A DNA stretch of 64,000 nt from Verrucomicrobiota bacterium (GCA_017301975.1 JAFLEI010000030.1:1-64000); one strand, 5' to 3'; counted from the first letter of the stretch, positions 7,795 to 17,053 are shown. Notes: a model not told the origin generated them from the letters alone. Numbers and translations: made by a program.

Positions 7795-9129
7795 TTACGC
7801 GAGGGCTTCCGTGAGGATGCGCCCGCCGTTGACGATGTCGATGGGGCGACCACCGTCGGCCATGATGCGCTTCTCGCTGTTGATGCCGAGGAGGCGATAC
7901 ATGGTCTTGGCAAGGTCTTCAGGACCCACGGCATCGCGGTCAGGCTCACCGCCAAGGGCGTCAGACGCACCGTGGATGTAGCCTTCCTTCATGCCACCGC
8001 CAGCCATGGCGACGGAGAACACGCGTGGCCAGTGGTCACGGCCATTGGTGCCGTTGACCTTGGGTGTGCGGCCGAATTCGGAGCTGACCATGACGAGCGT
8101 GCGCTTGAGCATGCCACGATCAGAAAGGTCAGTGATGAGGCGGGCGAAGGCCTGATCGAAGTTCGGAGCCTGGCCATCAAAGGCATTCTTGATGTTGGAG
8201 TGATGATCCCAGCTGCCGTAGTTGACGGACACCATGCGGACACCGGACTCCACAAGACGGCGGGCCAGCAGGAAGCGCTGACCAGCTGTGTTGCGGCCGT
8301 ATTCATCACGCAGCTTGTCGGACTCCTTGGTGAGGTCAAAGGCCTCACGTGCCTGCTTGCTGCTGATCAGGCCATAGGCGGCCTGGTAGAAGCTGTCCAT
8401 GGCGCTGATGGAGTCGGCTTTTTCCACGGCTTTGAAGTGCTCGTCCACGGTGCCAAGCAGGTTGCGGCGGCGGTCGAAGCGCTTCTCATCCACGTCTTTC
8501 GGGGTGAGGAGATCGCGAACGGTGAAGCCTTTGTCAGCAGGATCGCTGCCGAGGGCGAAGGGACCGAAGGCGCTGCTCATGTAGCCAGTGCCCTGATCAG
8601 GAGCTACCATGTTTGGCACCACCACATAAGGAGGCAGATTGTTGCGGCTGCCTTGTTCGTGGGAAATCACGGAACCAAAGCTGGGGAACTTGATCGCCGG
8701 GCTAGGACGGTAGCCGGTGAACATGTTGTGCGTGCCACGCTCATGGGCTGCTTCACCGTGCGTCATCGAACGGATGACGGTGAGCTTGTTCATGATCTTG
8801 GCGATGTTCGCGAACTTCTCACCGACGTATTCGCCGGGGATGGAAGTCTTAATCGGGGTGAACGGGCCACGATAATCGGGCGAGGCAAAGGGCTTCGGAT
8901 CCCAGGACTCATGCTGTGCCATGCCACCTGGAAGGTAGATGTGAATGATCGAGTCAGCGACGGGCTTGAAGGTTTCCACTTCAGGCATGACCTGAGCAGC
9001 CTGTAGGCGGAGCATCTCAGGCAATGTCAGGCCGAGGCCGCCGAGCATGCCGACGTAGAGGAAGTCACGACGGCTGGCTCCGGAGCGCAGATCAAGGTGA
9101 TTGCCTTGGCAGAGAGAGTGCATTTTCAT
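7795..9129 (-). CDS. DUF1501 domain-containing Tat-exported protein
   Basis: The 444-aa protein begins with a twin-arginine signal: SRRDFLYVG (about residues 19-27) followed by a hydrophobic stretch. The rest matches DUF1501 proteins, a branch of the alkaline-phosphatase/sulfatase superfamily abundant in Planctomycetes and Verrucomicrobia; typical stretches are IHIYLPGGMAQHESWDPKP, GTHNMFTGYRPSP and SSEFGRTPKVNGTNGRDHW. The His/Asp-rich segments could bind metal. DUF1501 genes often sit beside DUF1549/DUF1553 cytochrome genes, but here the gene is alone with its own terminator. The reaction is unknown for the family. The region before the ATG is CT-rich with no Shine-Dalgarno sequence. Confidence 0.92.
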   Translation of the reverse strand: MKMHSLCQGNHLDLRSGASRRDFLYVGMLGGLGLTLPEMLRLQAAQVMPEVETFKPVADSIIHIYLPGGMAQHESWDPKPFASPDYRGPFTPIKTSIPGEYVGEKFANIAKIMNKLTVIRSMTHGEAAHERGTHNMFTGYRPSPAIKFPSFGSVISHEQGSRNNLPPYVVVPNMVAPDQGTGYMSSAFGPFALGSDPADKGFTVRDLLTPKDVDEKRFDRRRNLLGTVDEHFKAVEKADSISAMDSFYQAAYGLISSKQAREAFDLTKESDKLRDEYGRNTAGQRFLLARRLVESGVRMVSVNYGSWDHHSNIKNAFDGQAPNFDQAFARLITDLSDRGMLKRTLVMVSSEFGRTPKVNGTNGRDHWPRVFSVAMAGGGMKEGYIHGASDALGGEPDRDAVGPEDLAKTMYRLLGINSEKRIMADGGRPIDIVNGGRILTEALA

Positions 9130-9231
9130 AAGGGGGGAGGGGTATTGTTGCTGGAATCGAGAGGAATTACGGGGCCCCTCAAGGGTTCTTGCACATCTTG
9201 CGCAAAATGATGCGAATCTTGTTTCAGGCCT

Positions 9232-10449
9232 TCAGGGCGTCACCCAGCCGGCCTGCACCAGCTGGCTGATCCAGACCTGAAAATCCACCGAGGCGTCCGG
9301 CGGAAATTTGAGCCGCAGCATCATCGGCACGGTGGCGTCCTCGCTCAGTTGCAGCTGGTAATCCAGCGCCTTGGCGATCGGGCCATTCTTCTCGGCGTAG
9401 CCATAGACCACTTTGGCACCGGGTTCGGAAATATTGCGCAGGCTGTAGCACTGCAGCTTGGAGGGATCTCCAAACTGATTTTCAAAGTGCCCCGCAGGAG
9501 AAACCTGCACACGAAAAAGAGTGGGCGCCGCCTGCTTCAATTCGAGGAAATCCGACCATGCCATCTCGCCTGCGCCCACAAAGGACTCCCAGTCCACCCG
9601 CGCTCCTGCCGGAGAGTGTTCCACGGTGGCCACGCGCCGGCCTCCGCCTTCAAACACCACCACATGCTGGGTGAACTTGGGGGAGATTTCCGTCGCCTCG
9701 ACGATCGAATCATACGCCATCGGACCATCAGCGTTCTTTGAATAGTAGATGCTCATCAGCGGGGCCACGCGCAGGCGGTCCCGCACCAGCAGGACGCGCT
9801 GCTTCCAGCTGGGGGTTTCCAGAAACTTGCCCAGAACCTCCTCCGCAGCAGCCAGCCGGGCCAGATCCCCGCCGCTGACTTTGGGCAGGGCGCTGGCGGT
9901 TTTGAGGTCGCTGCTGCCGGGGGGGCGAAACACGAGATTGCCGGAGTTTACCTGGGGCAGCGGCTCTTCCGGCTGCATCAGCGGCACGTCAGGGGGAAGC
10001 ACCATCTTGCCACCGTTCTCATTCTGCGCTGGCGAATCACCTGCCTTGGCCAGCTTGGAGGCGAGCGTTTCACCTTTTGGCGGAGGAGATGGCAGCAGAC
10101 TCCAGATCACGATCAGGACCACGATGGCACCCACGGCGCCCGCACCGATCATGAGTTTCCGCCGAAACTTCTGGATCTCAGGATCCATGCGCATGCGATC
10201 AAAGGCATCCCCGGGCAGAGGCTGCGGCTCCTGGAAAGCAGCGGGAGCCTCGCTCGGCTCCGAAGGGGTGCCGGTCGGCTCGTTCTGCGTCATCAGCAGC
10301 GCACGGCGCTTCGTCTTGGTGGTCTTCTCCGCCATCTGCAGCATCACCATCTGCCCGCACTCAGGACAGGGGCGTGAACGTGTGACTGAAGAAACCTGGA
10401 TTTCGACAGTTTTTTCGCAGTGAGGACAGACGAGGGTGGTGGCCGGCAT
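9232..10449 (-). CDS. Zinc-ribbon, single-pass membrane protein of unknown function
   Basis: The 405-aa protein has an N-terminal zinc ribbon (C8PHC11 and C28PEC31), a Pro/Glu-rich linker, and one transmembrane segment at about residues 99-120 (MIGAGAVGAIVVLIVIWSLL). A longer domain follows that should be outside the membrane. The C-terminal half contains a tryptophan- and acid-rich stretch typical of lineage-specific verrucomicrobial proteins and no recognised catalytic motif. The topology (cytoplasmic zinc ribbon, external domain) suggests sensing or regulation, which is inference only. Confidence 0.75.
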   Translation of the reverse strand: MPATTLVCPHCEKTVEIQVSSVTRSRPCPECGQMVMLQMAEKTTKTKRRALLMTQNEPTGTPSEPSEAPAAFQEPQPLPGDAFDRMRMDPEIQKFRRKLMIGAGAVGAIVVLIVIWSLLPSPPPKGETLASKLAKAGDSPAQNENGGKMVLPPDVPLMQPEEPLPQVNSGNLVFRPPGSSDLKTASALPKVSGGDLARLAAAEEVLGKFLETPSWKQRVLLVRDRLRVAPLMSIYYSKNADGPMAYDSIVEATEISPKFTQHVVVFEGGGRRVATVEHSPAGARVDWESFVGAGEMAWSDFLELKQAAPTLFRVQVSPAGHFENQFGDPSKLQCYSLRNISEPGAKVVYGYAEKNGPIAKALDYQLQLSEDATVPMMLRLKFPPDASVDFQVWISQLVQAGWVTP

Positions 10450-10519
10450 TCTTGGCGGGTCGGTGATGAACGATAAATCACTCTGGCTGCTGGAAGGAAC
10501 AGCCGCAACTTGTGGTTGG

Positions 10520-11476
10520 TCAATTTCCCGTCCACACGTCCGCAGTGAAGCCGCTGCTGGAGCGCAGCCGCTGCAGGCCCCAGCTCATCATGATCCGGGC
10601 ATCCTCCCAGATGTATTTCGTCTTGGTGCCAAGCTGAACGAGAATGACCTCACGCCCCCCGCTGGCGGCGGTGGAGATCAGGCAGCGCCCGCTGGCCACG
10701 GTGTAGCCGGTTTTCATGCCATTGCATTCGGGCATCACACCCAGCAGTTCATTCGTGTTCGTGAGGGAAACCACCCGCCCGTCCGCACGGCGGAAATTGA
10801 AATGCTTGCGCCGCACCACGTCACGAATCACGTCGTTGCGATACGCCGCCATCGCCACACGCGCCATGTCACGTGCAGTGGAGTACTGCCCGCCCACGGT
10901 GAGGCCGTGGGGGTTTTTGAAGTTGGAGTTCGCACAGCCCAGCGCGCGCGCCTTGGCGTTCATTTTGGCGGTGAAAGCGCTGATGCTGCCCGCGTTGTCA
11001 CGCGCCAGGGCATTGGCCACATCGTTCGCACTCTTCACCAGAAAGGCATAGAGCAGCTCGCGCCGGGAGTACACCTCCCCGGGCCTGATGCCCAGCCGCG
11101 TGGGCTCCACGGCGACATCTGAGGACTGCACGCGCACCATCTTGTCCAGATTTCCCGCGTCCAGCACCACCAGGGCGGTCACGAGTTTCTGCGTGCTGGC
11201 CACACCACGTGCCGTTTCAAAACTGCGCCCTGCCAGGTGCTGGCCCGTGCGCGCATCCAGCAGCAGATAGGAGGCGGCACGGATCGCAGGCCCGGAGGTG
11301 GCCACCAGCATGGGCCGCTCAGGCAGCATCACCGGCACCATCTGCGCGTCTCCCTGGGCATACATGTGCTGGGAATTCGGGGCCACGGGAATGGCGCGCA
11401 CCACGCCCTGCTCGGCACAACTCGCCAGCAGCCATCCGGCCGCACCTGTCATCAAAAGCTGGATCAATCTCATCAT
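10520..11476 (-). CDS. D-alanyl-D-alanine carboxypeptidase-like lipoprotein (peptidase S11)
   Basis: This is a penicillin-binding-protein-type serine peptidase expected to trim D-Ala from peptidoglycan stem peptides in the periplasm. All three active-site motifs are present: STQK (residues 94-97, counted from the first ATG), SAN (149-151) and KTG (255-257). The N-terminus is a lipoprotein signal ending in LLASC with Cys20, so anchoring in a membrane is likely. The start is ATG-ATG at 11476/11473; the frame runs upstream but the lipobox fixes the N-terminus. At 318 aa it lacks the long C-terminal domain of DacA-like enzymes. Confidence 0.88.
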   Translation of the reverse strand: MMRLIQLLMTGAAGWLLASCAEQGVVRAIPVAPNSQHMYAQGDAQMVPVMLPERPMLVATSGPAIRAASYLLLDARTGQHLAGRSFETARGVASTQKLVTALVVLDAGNLDKMVRVQSSDVAVEPTRLGIRPGEVYSRRELLYAFLVKSANDVANALARDNAGSISAFTAKMNAKARALGCANSNFKNPHGLTVGGQYSTARDMARVAMAAYRNDVIRDVVRRKHFNFRRADGRVVSLTNTNELLGVMPECNGMKTGYTVASGRCLISTAASGGREVILVQLGTKTKYIWEDARIMMSWGLQRLRSSSGFTADVWTGN

Positions 11477-11608
11477 CGTTATGGAACGCCGGATCTGCCC
11501 GCAGTTTTCATGCCGGACAAAACGACCTCGGCCTTGCTGCATCTAGGCCACCCCGTCTTTGTTGTCAAACCTTGCGCCCACCGCGCCGCGCTCCATGTTC
11601 GGCCCCAT

Positions 11609-12496
11609 ATGGCACTTATCATCAACGGCGAACACATCGACGACGAAATCATCGAGGCGGAATTCCGCCACATCAAGGGACACTACGAACGCACCCTCCA
11701 GGTGGCCTGCTGTGAGCGCGACCCCGAATTTCGCGGCATCGCCAAGGACAACCTCATCTCCCGTGCCCTCCTCGGCCAGGAAAGCCGCCGCCGATACCCC
11801 GAAGTCTCCGAGGTCGATGTCACCGCACGACTGACCAAGCTCATCGATGAGGCCGGTGGTGAAACGCAGTTTTACATGAACATCGGCATGCCCGTCAAAG
11901 ACGAGGCTGTCGTGCGCGAAAATGTCGCCGGTGGTGTCAGGCTGGACAAAACGTTGCAGGAAATCTACGCCCCCGAGCCCGAGCCTACCGAGGCCGATCT
12001 GCGCGCCTGCTACGAGGCCAATCTCAAGCACTACATGACCGAGGAGGAGATCCAGGCCTCCCACATCACCAAAAGCCTTTCCGGCGCCACCAGCCGCCAG
12101 GAAATTTACCAGGCCATGCGCGATGTCCGCTCCCAGCTCCTCGCGGGAGCCGACTTCGCGAAACTCGCCGAAGAACATCGCTCCGGGGATCAGCAGCAGA
12201 TCGATCTCGGCTGGTTTAAGCGCGGCGAATTCATGGAGGAGTTTGAGACCATCGCCTTCTCCATGGGAGAGGGGGAGATCAGCCCCGTGTTCAACACCCA
12301 GCTCGGTTTTCACGTCTGCACCGTCACCGGCCGCCGCCCATCCGTGGCGCGTCCGTTTGATGAGGTGAAGGCCGATGTGAAGAATCGTTTCCTCGAAGAG
12401 TACCGGGATAAAAAGTTCAATGCCTTCCTCGAAGAACTCAAGGCCAGTGCCAAGGTCGAGGACACGGACCCTGAAGGCGAAAACTGCGGGCACTGA
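11609..12496 (+). CDS. Parvulin-type peptidyl-prolyl isomerase
   Basis: A 295-aa protein with a helical N-terminal region resembling SurA/PpiC chaperone segments, then a parvulin rotamase domain at about residues 146-245. Typical stretches are EIQASHITKS, FAKLAEEHRSG, LGWFKRGEFMEEFE and GFHVCTVTGR. No signal peptide is seen from ATG 11609 (MALIINGEHIDDE), so it may be cytoplasmic, unlike SurA. The open frame extends to 11237, but that part is antisense to the carboxypeptidase gene and not protein-like. The tail GENCGH is short and could bind metal, but this is only suggestive. Confidence 0.85.
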   Translation: MALIINGEHIDDEIIEAEFRHIKGHYERTLQVACCERDPEFRGIAKDNLISRALLGQESRRRYPEVSEVDVTARLTKLIDEAGGETQFYMNIGMPVKDEAVVRENVAGGVRLDKTLQEIYAPEPEPTEADLRACYEANLKHYMTEEEIQASHITKSLSGATSRQEIYQAMRDVRSQLLAGADFAKLAEEHRSGDQQQIDLGWFKRGEFMEEFETIAFSMGEGEISPVFNTQLGFHVCTVTGRRPSVARPFDEVKADVKNRFLEEYRDKKFNAFLEELKASAKVEDTDPEGENCGH

Positions 12497-12526
12497 ATGT
12501 GAGCGTGAGCCCCGGCCCCGAGGCTT

Positions 12527-13075
12527 TCACATTTTGGAGATCGCCGGCACGGAAGTGCGGAACACTTCCACCGGCTCCGGCAGGGAGTCCATGGGCGGAG
12601 GCCCGGGGAAATTGTCGTCCACAAAGCGCCGCCAGGTGTCGCGCGTTTTGGTGGAGATGAAGCCCTGCACGGTGTCGCCGCACTTGCCGCAAATCATCAC
12701 GCTGTGCAGCAGGGAGAGCCCTTCGCACACACCGGTGATCACAAAATCATCCATGCCCGGCGCATCACGCCGGGCATTGCACACCGCGCATGATTCGAGA
12801 CCGCGCTCCAGCGTCACCTGCTCATCCTGAAACTGCGCCAGCCGCTTCTTCGACTCCTGGGAGAACTCCTCCATCATCTGCGAGCGGCAGTGATCACACA
12901 GCGCATACTCCATCACGCATTCACCGCGCTTGTAGGCCTTGGAGATTTGAAAGCCGCCGGGGAAGTCCGGCAGGGACTCGCCGCAGCGTGTGCAGTTCTG
13001 AAACGGACGCTCCTCATACTCACACCGCAGGTCAGGCGGGATCGGCGGCGGCTGTTGGAGATCGTGATCAGACAT
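12527..13075 (-). CDS. Conserved protein with CxxC pairs, probable zinc-binding
   Basis: The 182-aa protein (start MSDHDLQQPP at 13075) carries CTRC, CDHC, CAVC and CGKC pairs. They fall in two clusters that each could coordinate one zinc ion: CTRC with CDHC, and CAVC with CGKC. The middle is a charged helix and the C-terminus is Pro-rich. No signal peptide or membrane segment is seen. It is divergent from the PQQ-propeller gene at 13103 with only 27 bp between starts, so the two probably share a promoter region. Function unknown. Confidence 0.72.
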   Translation of the reverse strand: MSDHDLQQPPPIPPDLRCEYEERPFQNCTRCGESLPDFPGGFQISKAYKRGECVMEYALCDHCRSQMMEEFSQESKKRLAQFQDEQVTLERGLESCAVCNARRDAPGMDDFVITGVCEGLSLLHSVMICGKCGDTVQGFISTKTRDTWRRFVDDNFPGPPPMDSLPEPVEVFRTSVPAISKM

Positions 13076-13102
13076 CGGCTTGTTTGCAACAAAGCGCACA
13101 AC

Positions 13103-14260
13103 ATGGCAGTTTCACAGTCCAAACTCATGCGCGCCTCGCTTTTCCTCTGCCTCCTCCTCCCCGCCCTTCTGCATGCCCAAACGGCAGACTGGCCGGACTC
13201 CCGTGGCAACGCGGCCATGACGGGCACCTCCCCCATGGAATTGAAATTCCCCCTCGAACTCGCCTGGCAGTTCAAGCTCATGGACAAGCCGAAGGGGCAG
13301 GCGGAAATGCTGGTCTCCAGTGCCGTCGTGCGCAGCGGCAAGGTCTATCTGGGTGACAAGGACGGCCATTTCTTCTGCCTCAATCTGGTCACTGGCAAGG
13401 AGATCTGGAAAGCCGAGGCCAAGGGGGCCTTTGACGGTGCCGCAGCCTTTGCCGGGGACCTCGTCGTCGCGGGATGCCAGGACGGCTTTGTGTATGCCTG
13501 GAACGCCGACACCGGCAAGGAGGCCTGGAAATTTGAAACGCAGGCCGAAATCCACGCCGCCGCGAACGTCTGGACTGATCCCGCCACCAAGGCGCAGAAA
13601 ATCGTCATCGGCAGTTACGACTACTCCATCTACTGCCTCGACGCCAAAACGGGCGTGAAGGAATGGGCGGCTGAAACCGGCTACTACATCAACGGCGGCT
13701 CTGCCATCGGCGAGGGGAAGGTCGTCTTCGGCGGCTGCGACAGCGTGCTGCATGTGCATGATGTGAAGACCGGCAAGGAGGAGCGTCAAATTGAAGTGGG
13801 AGCCTACATCGGCAACAATGTGGCCATCGCAGACGGAGTAATCTACGTCAGCCATTACGGCAACCGCGTGGGTGCCTACCGCATCGCCGACGGCATGAAG
13901 GTCTGGGAATACGGCGAGCGTGAATTCGAGTACTACGCCGCGCCCGCCATCTGGGAAAAAGGCGTCTATGTCGGCGGCAGAGACAAGCGTTTCCATGCCA
14001 TCGACCGCGTCACCGGCGCGCAGCTCTGGGAATTCCGCGCCCGTGATCGCATCGACAGCAGCGCGGTCATTTGCGCAGGGAAAGTGGCCATCTTCGGCTG
14101 TGACGACGGCTACATCTACGCCCTCGATCTCAAGACCGGCAAAGAAGTCTGGCACAACGAAATCGGCGCGCCGGTGAAGACCTCCGGAGCCATCGCGGGG
14201 GATTATGTTTTATTCGGCGCGGATGACGGCGTGCTTTATGTGTTTAAGAATGGAAAGTGA
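13103..14260 (+). CDS. Secreted PQQ-type beta-propeller protein
   Basis: A 385-aa protein with a signal peptide (ASLFLCLLLPALLHAQ), followed by at least seven repeats of the WD-like PQQ-blade motif: DKDGHFFCLNLVTGKEIWK, CQDGFVYAWNADTGKEAWK and CDDGYIYALDLKTGKEVWH are clear examples. This is the fold of BamB and of PQQ dehydrogenases, but the catalytic dehydrogenase residues are not evident. A scaffold or binding role in the periplasm is more likely. Start ATG 13103 or ATG 13127; the second gives a more compact signal peptide. Confidence 0.85.
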   Translation: MAVSQSKLMRASLFLCLLLPALLHAQTADWPDSRGNAAMTGTSPMELKFPLELAWQFKLMDKPKGQAEMLVSSAVVRSGKVYLGDKDGHFFCLNLVTGKEIWKAEAKGAFDGAAAFAGDLVVAGCQDGFVYAWNADTGKEAWKFETQAEIHAAANVWTDPATKAQKIVIGSYDYSIYCLDAKTGVKEWAAETGYYINGGSAIGEGKVVFGGCDSVLHVHDVKTGKEERQIEVGAYIGNNVAIADGVIYVSHYGNRVGAYRIADGMKVWEYGEREFEYYAAPAIWEKGVYVGGRDKRFHAIDRVTGAQLWEFRARDRIDSSAVICAGKVAIFGCDDGYIYALDLKTGKEVWHNEIGAPVKTSGAIAGDYVLFGADDGVLYVFKNGK

Positions 14261-14329
14261 GACGGGGGGACTGTCTCCGAATCACGCCAAGTAAATGTCT
14301 CCACGCCGTCTCAAAGCGGCCACGGCCCA

Positions 14330-14851
14330 TCAGCGGCCCGCGCCGGCCTTTGTCACCAGACCAAGAAGATGGCGCATTTTGCGTTTGAGACGCCAGAAAA
14401 AGGAACGGGGAATGGTGCGGTGAATCGCGAACTTCTTCACGTAGTTGGACACGGTCCAGCGCGTGGTCAGGCCATCCGGGAAAAAGGCGGTGTCACCGGC
14501 GCGCAGGGTGTGGACCTTGCGGCCCTCATTCTGTTCTTCGATCACCACCTCGCCCTCCAAGATCTGAATGATTTCATCCAGTCCAAAAATCCATTTAAAG
14601 CTGCCCGCATGGCACTCCCAGACAGCGCAGGAAAGAGTGTTGTCCGGAGCAATCGCCAGGGTGGTGGCCCGGGCAATCGGATCCCCCTCCAGAATCCAAT
14701 CCGGATTGATAGGCGATGGGTGGAGATCTTGCCCATGAATAGAACCCGTCTGCATCTGCGGGTAACTGCTGGACGCACGGAGAGTGCGGGGAGCGGCGGC
14801 GCTATTGGCAAACCCAAAGGATGAATGAATAGTGTTTTCCATATTTTCCAT
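14330..14851 (-). CDS. Cupin-domain protein (cupin_3/EutQ-like)
   Basis: The 173-aa protein has a single cupin barrel at about residues 70-145: CHAGSFKWIFGLDEIIQILEGEVVIEEQ, then TLRAGDTAFFPDGLTTRWTVSNYVKKFAIHR. This pattern matches the DUF861/cupin_3 family, in which the usual metal-binding His residues are often missing. The C-terminus is basic (FFWRLKRKMRHLLGL) and may be membrane-associated. Two ATG codons, at 14851 and 14842, are possible starts. Substrate unknown. Confidence 0.8.
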   Translation of the reverse strand: MENMENTIHSSFGFANSAAAPRTLRASSSYPQMQTGSIHGQDLHPSPINPDWILEGDPIARATTLAIAPDNTLSCAVWECHAGSFKWIFGLDEIIQILEGEVVIEEQNEGRKVHTLRAGDTAFFPDGLTTRWTVSNYVKKFAIHRTIPRSFFWRLKRKMRHLLGLVTKAGAGR

Positions 14852-14895
14852 CTTTAAATGTAATAGCCAAATTGCCTATTGTCGAGAAAGTCTGT

Positions 14896-14936
14896 GTAGC
14901 GGAAGCCTGACATGAGGCCTACTTCCTCGGCGCTAC
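14896..14936. repeat. Imperfect palindrome, possible structured or REP-like element
   Basis: Arms GTAGCG (14896-14901) and CGCTAC (14931-14936) pair perfectly, enclosing GAAG/CTTC and GCCT/AGGC with small asymmetrical bulges. The structure is about 41 nt. It lacks a T-run on either strand, so it is not a classical terminator. It could be a transcribed leader hairpin of the cupin gene or a dispersed palindromic element. Confidence 0.5.
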
Positions 14937-15151
14937 GCCCACCTTTAATCCTAGGGTGAAGATTCAAACAAAGCCCCCGGACAGCAGGGCAGGAGCTGCA
15001 CCCGTCAAAAAAATGCAGACATCTCCGCATCCCTACACTGCCCTTTCATCCTCAAGGCACTAGCTTAGGCAAGAGGCACAATGCAGACGGTCCCGTACTC
15101 CCCCAGTGCCACGTTTTAAAGCCCCTCCTTGCATCCCTGCAACCCACCGCT

Positions 15152-15157
15152 AAAGGA
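15152..15157 (+). promoter_or_regulatory. Ribosome binding site that fixes a GTG start for rsmD
   Basis: AAAGGA lies 5 nt before GTG 15163. The nearby ATG at 15159 is in another frame. The Shine-Dalgarno match and the RsmD N-terminal sequence RIISGSAGG together support the GTG start. Few genes in this window have so clear a site. Confidence 0.7.
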
Positions 15158-15162
15158 CATGC

Positions 15163-15744
15163 GTGCGTATCATTTCTGGCAGTGCAGGAGGGCTCGCTCT
15201 CGAAGTTCCAAAAACCGTCACACGGCCCACGCAGGACCGTGTAAGGCAGGCTGTGTTCTCGATGCTCGGGGAACTCGTTCCGGGTGCGCATGTGCTGGAT
15301 TTGTTTGCCGGCACGGGGGCCATCGGCCTGGAATGCCTGAGCCGGGGTGCTGCTTCGGCCGTGTTTGTGGATGAAAACAAGGGCGCCTGCGAGGTCATCC
15401 GCCGTAACATTGCCAAGACCCGCCTCACGGGTGCCACGGTGCGCCACAGCGATGTCTTCCGCATGCTGCCGTTGCTGGAAAAAGACGGAAAGCAGTTCGA
15501 TCTCATCTTCGCTGACCCGCCCTACACGCACTGTGACGAAGACACGGATTTCGTGGCAAAGCTGCTCGCTGAAGAAGCACTGCCCGCGCTGCTGCACGCA
15601 GAGAGCCACCTCATTCTCGAAAGTCATCACTTCAACCGCGAAACCAAAAGCTGGCCCGGCTGGGAGGTGCTGACCGACCGCAATTACGGCTCCACCCGCA
15701 TCGTCTGGCTGCGCAAACTTCCGCATGGCATCGAAAGCGCTTAG
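15163..15744 (+). CDS. rsmD: 16S rRNA (guanine966-N2)-methyltransferase RsmD
   Basis: RsmD methylates G966 of 16S rRNA in the small subunit, using SAM. The 193-aa length is normal. SAM motif I VLDLFAGTGAIG (residues 44-55) and the catalytic N-methyltransferase motif DPPY (118-121) are intact. It begins with GTG and a good ribosome binding site. It overlaps waaA by 20 bp, so the two are probably translated from one message. Confidence 0.93.
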   Translation: MRIISGSAGGLALEVPKTVTRPTQDRVRQAVFSMLGELVPGAHVLDLFAGTGAIGLECLSRGAASAVFVDENKGACEVIRRNIAKTRLTGATVRHSDVFRMLPLLEKDGKQFDLIFADPPYTHCDEDTDFVAKLLAEEALPALLHAESHLILESHHFNRETKSWPGWEVLTDRNYGSTRIVWLRKLPHGIESA

Positions 15745-17053
15745 CCTCACTCTCTACAATCTGGCGCTGCCTCTGGGGCTCGTGCTGATGCTGCCCGGCG
15801 CCTTCATCAAGATGCGCCGCCGCAACGGGCGCTGGCAGGATCTGGCCCAGCGCATCGGCTTTTTCTCCCGCAACACACAGGCTGCCATCAATGCCCTGCC
15901 CCAGCGCGAACGTTTCTGGGTGCATGCCGTGAGCGTGGGAGAAGTGGGGGTGGCAAAAAAGCTCATCACGCGATTGCTGAAAACCAACGCCGATCTCGGC
16001 ATCGTGCTCAGCACAACGACGCCCACCGGATATGCGCTCGCTGAGGAACTCGCAGCTCGCCATGCGGGCCGCGTGGAGGCGATCTACAGTCCCATCGATC
16101 TGCCCGGTGTGGGCCGTCTCATGCTGGAGCGCATCCAGCCCACGCAATTGGTGCTCGTCGAGGCGGAAGTGTGGCCCAACCTCACGGCTTCCGCCTCACG
16201 CCTCGGCATCCCTATTTCGCTGGTCAATGCCCGCCTCTCTCCGCGCAGCGAGCGCCGCTACCGCAAGTTCAGCTGGTTCATCGGGCCGATCTTTCGCATG
16301 CTGAAGCAGGTCCTCGTGCAGGAGCCTGACGACATCGCTCGCTGGCAGGGCTTTGGGGTCGAAGCCGAGCGCATCCACCTCACCGGCAGCATCAAATACG
16401 ATCCTGAAGGCGCGGTCGTGCCCGCCATCAAAATCGAGGAACTGCATGCGGTGCGCGCGCTGGCAGGCATTGCCGAGATACAGCCCACGCTGCTTGCCGC
16501 CAGCACGCACGCGGGAGAGGAGATCGAACTCGCGCGCGTCTTCCTGCGGCTGCGCGAGCAGGTGAGCAATCTCGCGCTGCTCATCGTACCACGCCATGTG
16601 GAGCGCCGTGCGGAAATCAGCGCCGAGTTGCAAAGCATCGGCATCTCCCCTGCCCTGCGCAGCGTGCCCAACTCGCGAGTGGATGCCAATGCGCCCGTCT
16701 TGCTGATCGACACCACGGGCGAACTCGCCGCGTGGCAGCATCTCGCCACGCTGGTGGTGGTGGGAAAAAGCTTCCTCGCCGAAGGCGGCCAGAATCCCGC
16801 CGAGGCTGCACTGGCGCAGAAGCCCGTGCTCTTTGGCCCGCACATGGAGAACTTCACGCCCCTGGTGAAGCTTCTGCTGAAGCACGGCGGCGCCCAGCAG
16901 GTCGCTGATTTCAAGGAGCTGGAATCATCGTGCCGTTTGTTGCTGAAGGATCAAGCCCAAGCCGAGCGCATGGCCCAGGCAGGCCACGATGCCCTTAAAA
17001 CGCACGAAGGTGCGACGATGCGCAGCGCGGAGCGGCTGCTTTTAACGTCATGA
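15725..17053 (+). CDS. waaA: 3-deoxy-D-manno-octulosonate (KDO) transferase
   Basis: WaaA adds KDO to lipid A precursor at the inner face of the cytoplasmic membrane, so this organism has LPS. The 442-aa protein has an N-terminal membrane anchor (residues 8-25), HAVSVGEVG with the probable catalytic base Glu73, STTTPTGYALAEEL, VEAEVWPNL, and a GT-B C-terminal half with GKSFLAEGGQNPAEAA. It overlaps rsmD by 20 bp and the next ORF by ATGA. The final residues GATMRSAERLLLTS have a second, out-of-place counterpart at 17413-17460, suggesting a rearranged 3' end. Confidence 0.93.
   Translation: MASKALSLTLYNLALPLGLVLMLPGAFIKMRRRNGRWQDLAQRIGFFSRNTQAAINALPQRERFWVHAVSVGEVGVAKKLITRLLKTNADLGIVLSTTTPTGYALAEELAARHAGRVEAIYSPIDLPGVGRLMLERIQPTQLVLVEAEVWPNLTASASRLGIPISLVNARLSPRSERRYRKFSWFIGPIFRMLKQVLVQEPDDIARWQGFGVEAERIHLTGSIKYDPEGAVVPAIKIEELHAVRALAGIAEIQPTLLAASTHAGEEIELARVFLRLREQVSNLALLIVPRHVERRAEISAELQSIGISPALRSVPNSRVDANAPVLLIDTTGELAAWQHLATLVVVGKSFLAEGGQNPAEAALAQKPVLFGPHMENFTPLVKLLLKHGGAQQVADFKELESSCRLLLKDQAQAERMAQAGHDALKTHEGATMRSAERLLLTS

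Larger units (their letters stand above)
14852..15162. other. Gap between divergent cupin and rsmD genes, with an extended hairpin
   Basis: This 311-bp region has no gene. It should hold the promoters of the minus-strand cupin gene and of rsmD. The clearest structure is a hairpin at 14896-14936: outer arms GTAGCG and CGCTAC, inner arms GAAG/CTTC and GCCT/AGGC. The rest shows no clear promoter. The last bases hold the rsmD ribosome binding site. Confidence 0.5.

Noticed and set aside
7708..9006. A 432-codon plus-strand open frame
   Set aside because: It is antisense to the DUF1501 gene, which has a Tat signal, typical domain motifs and its own terminator.
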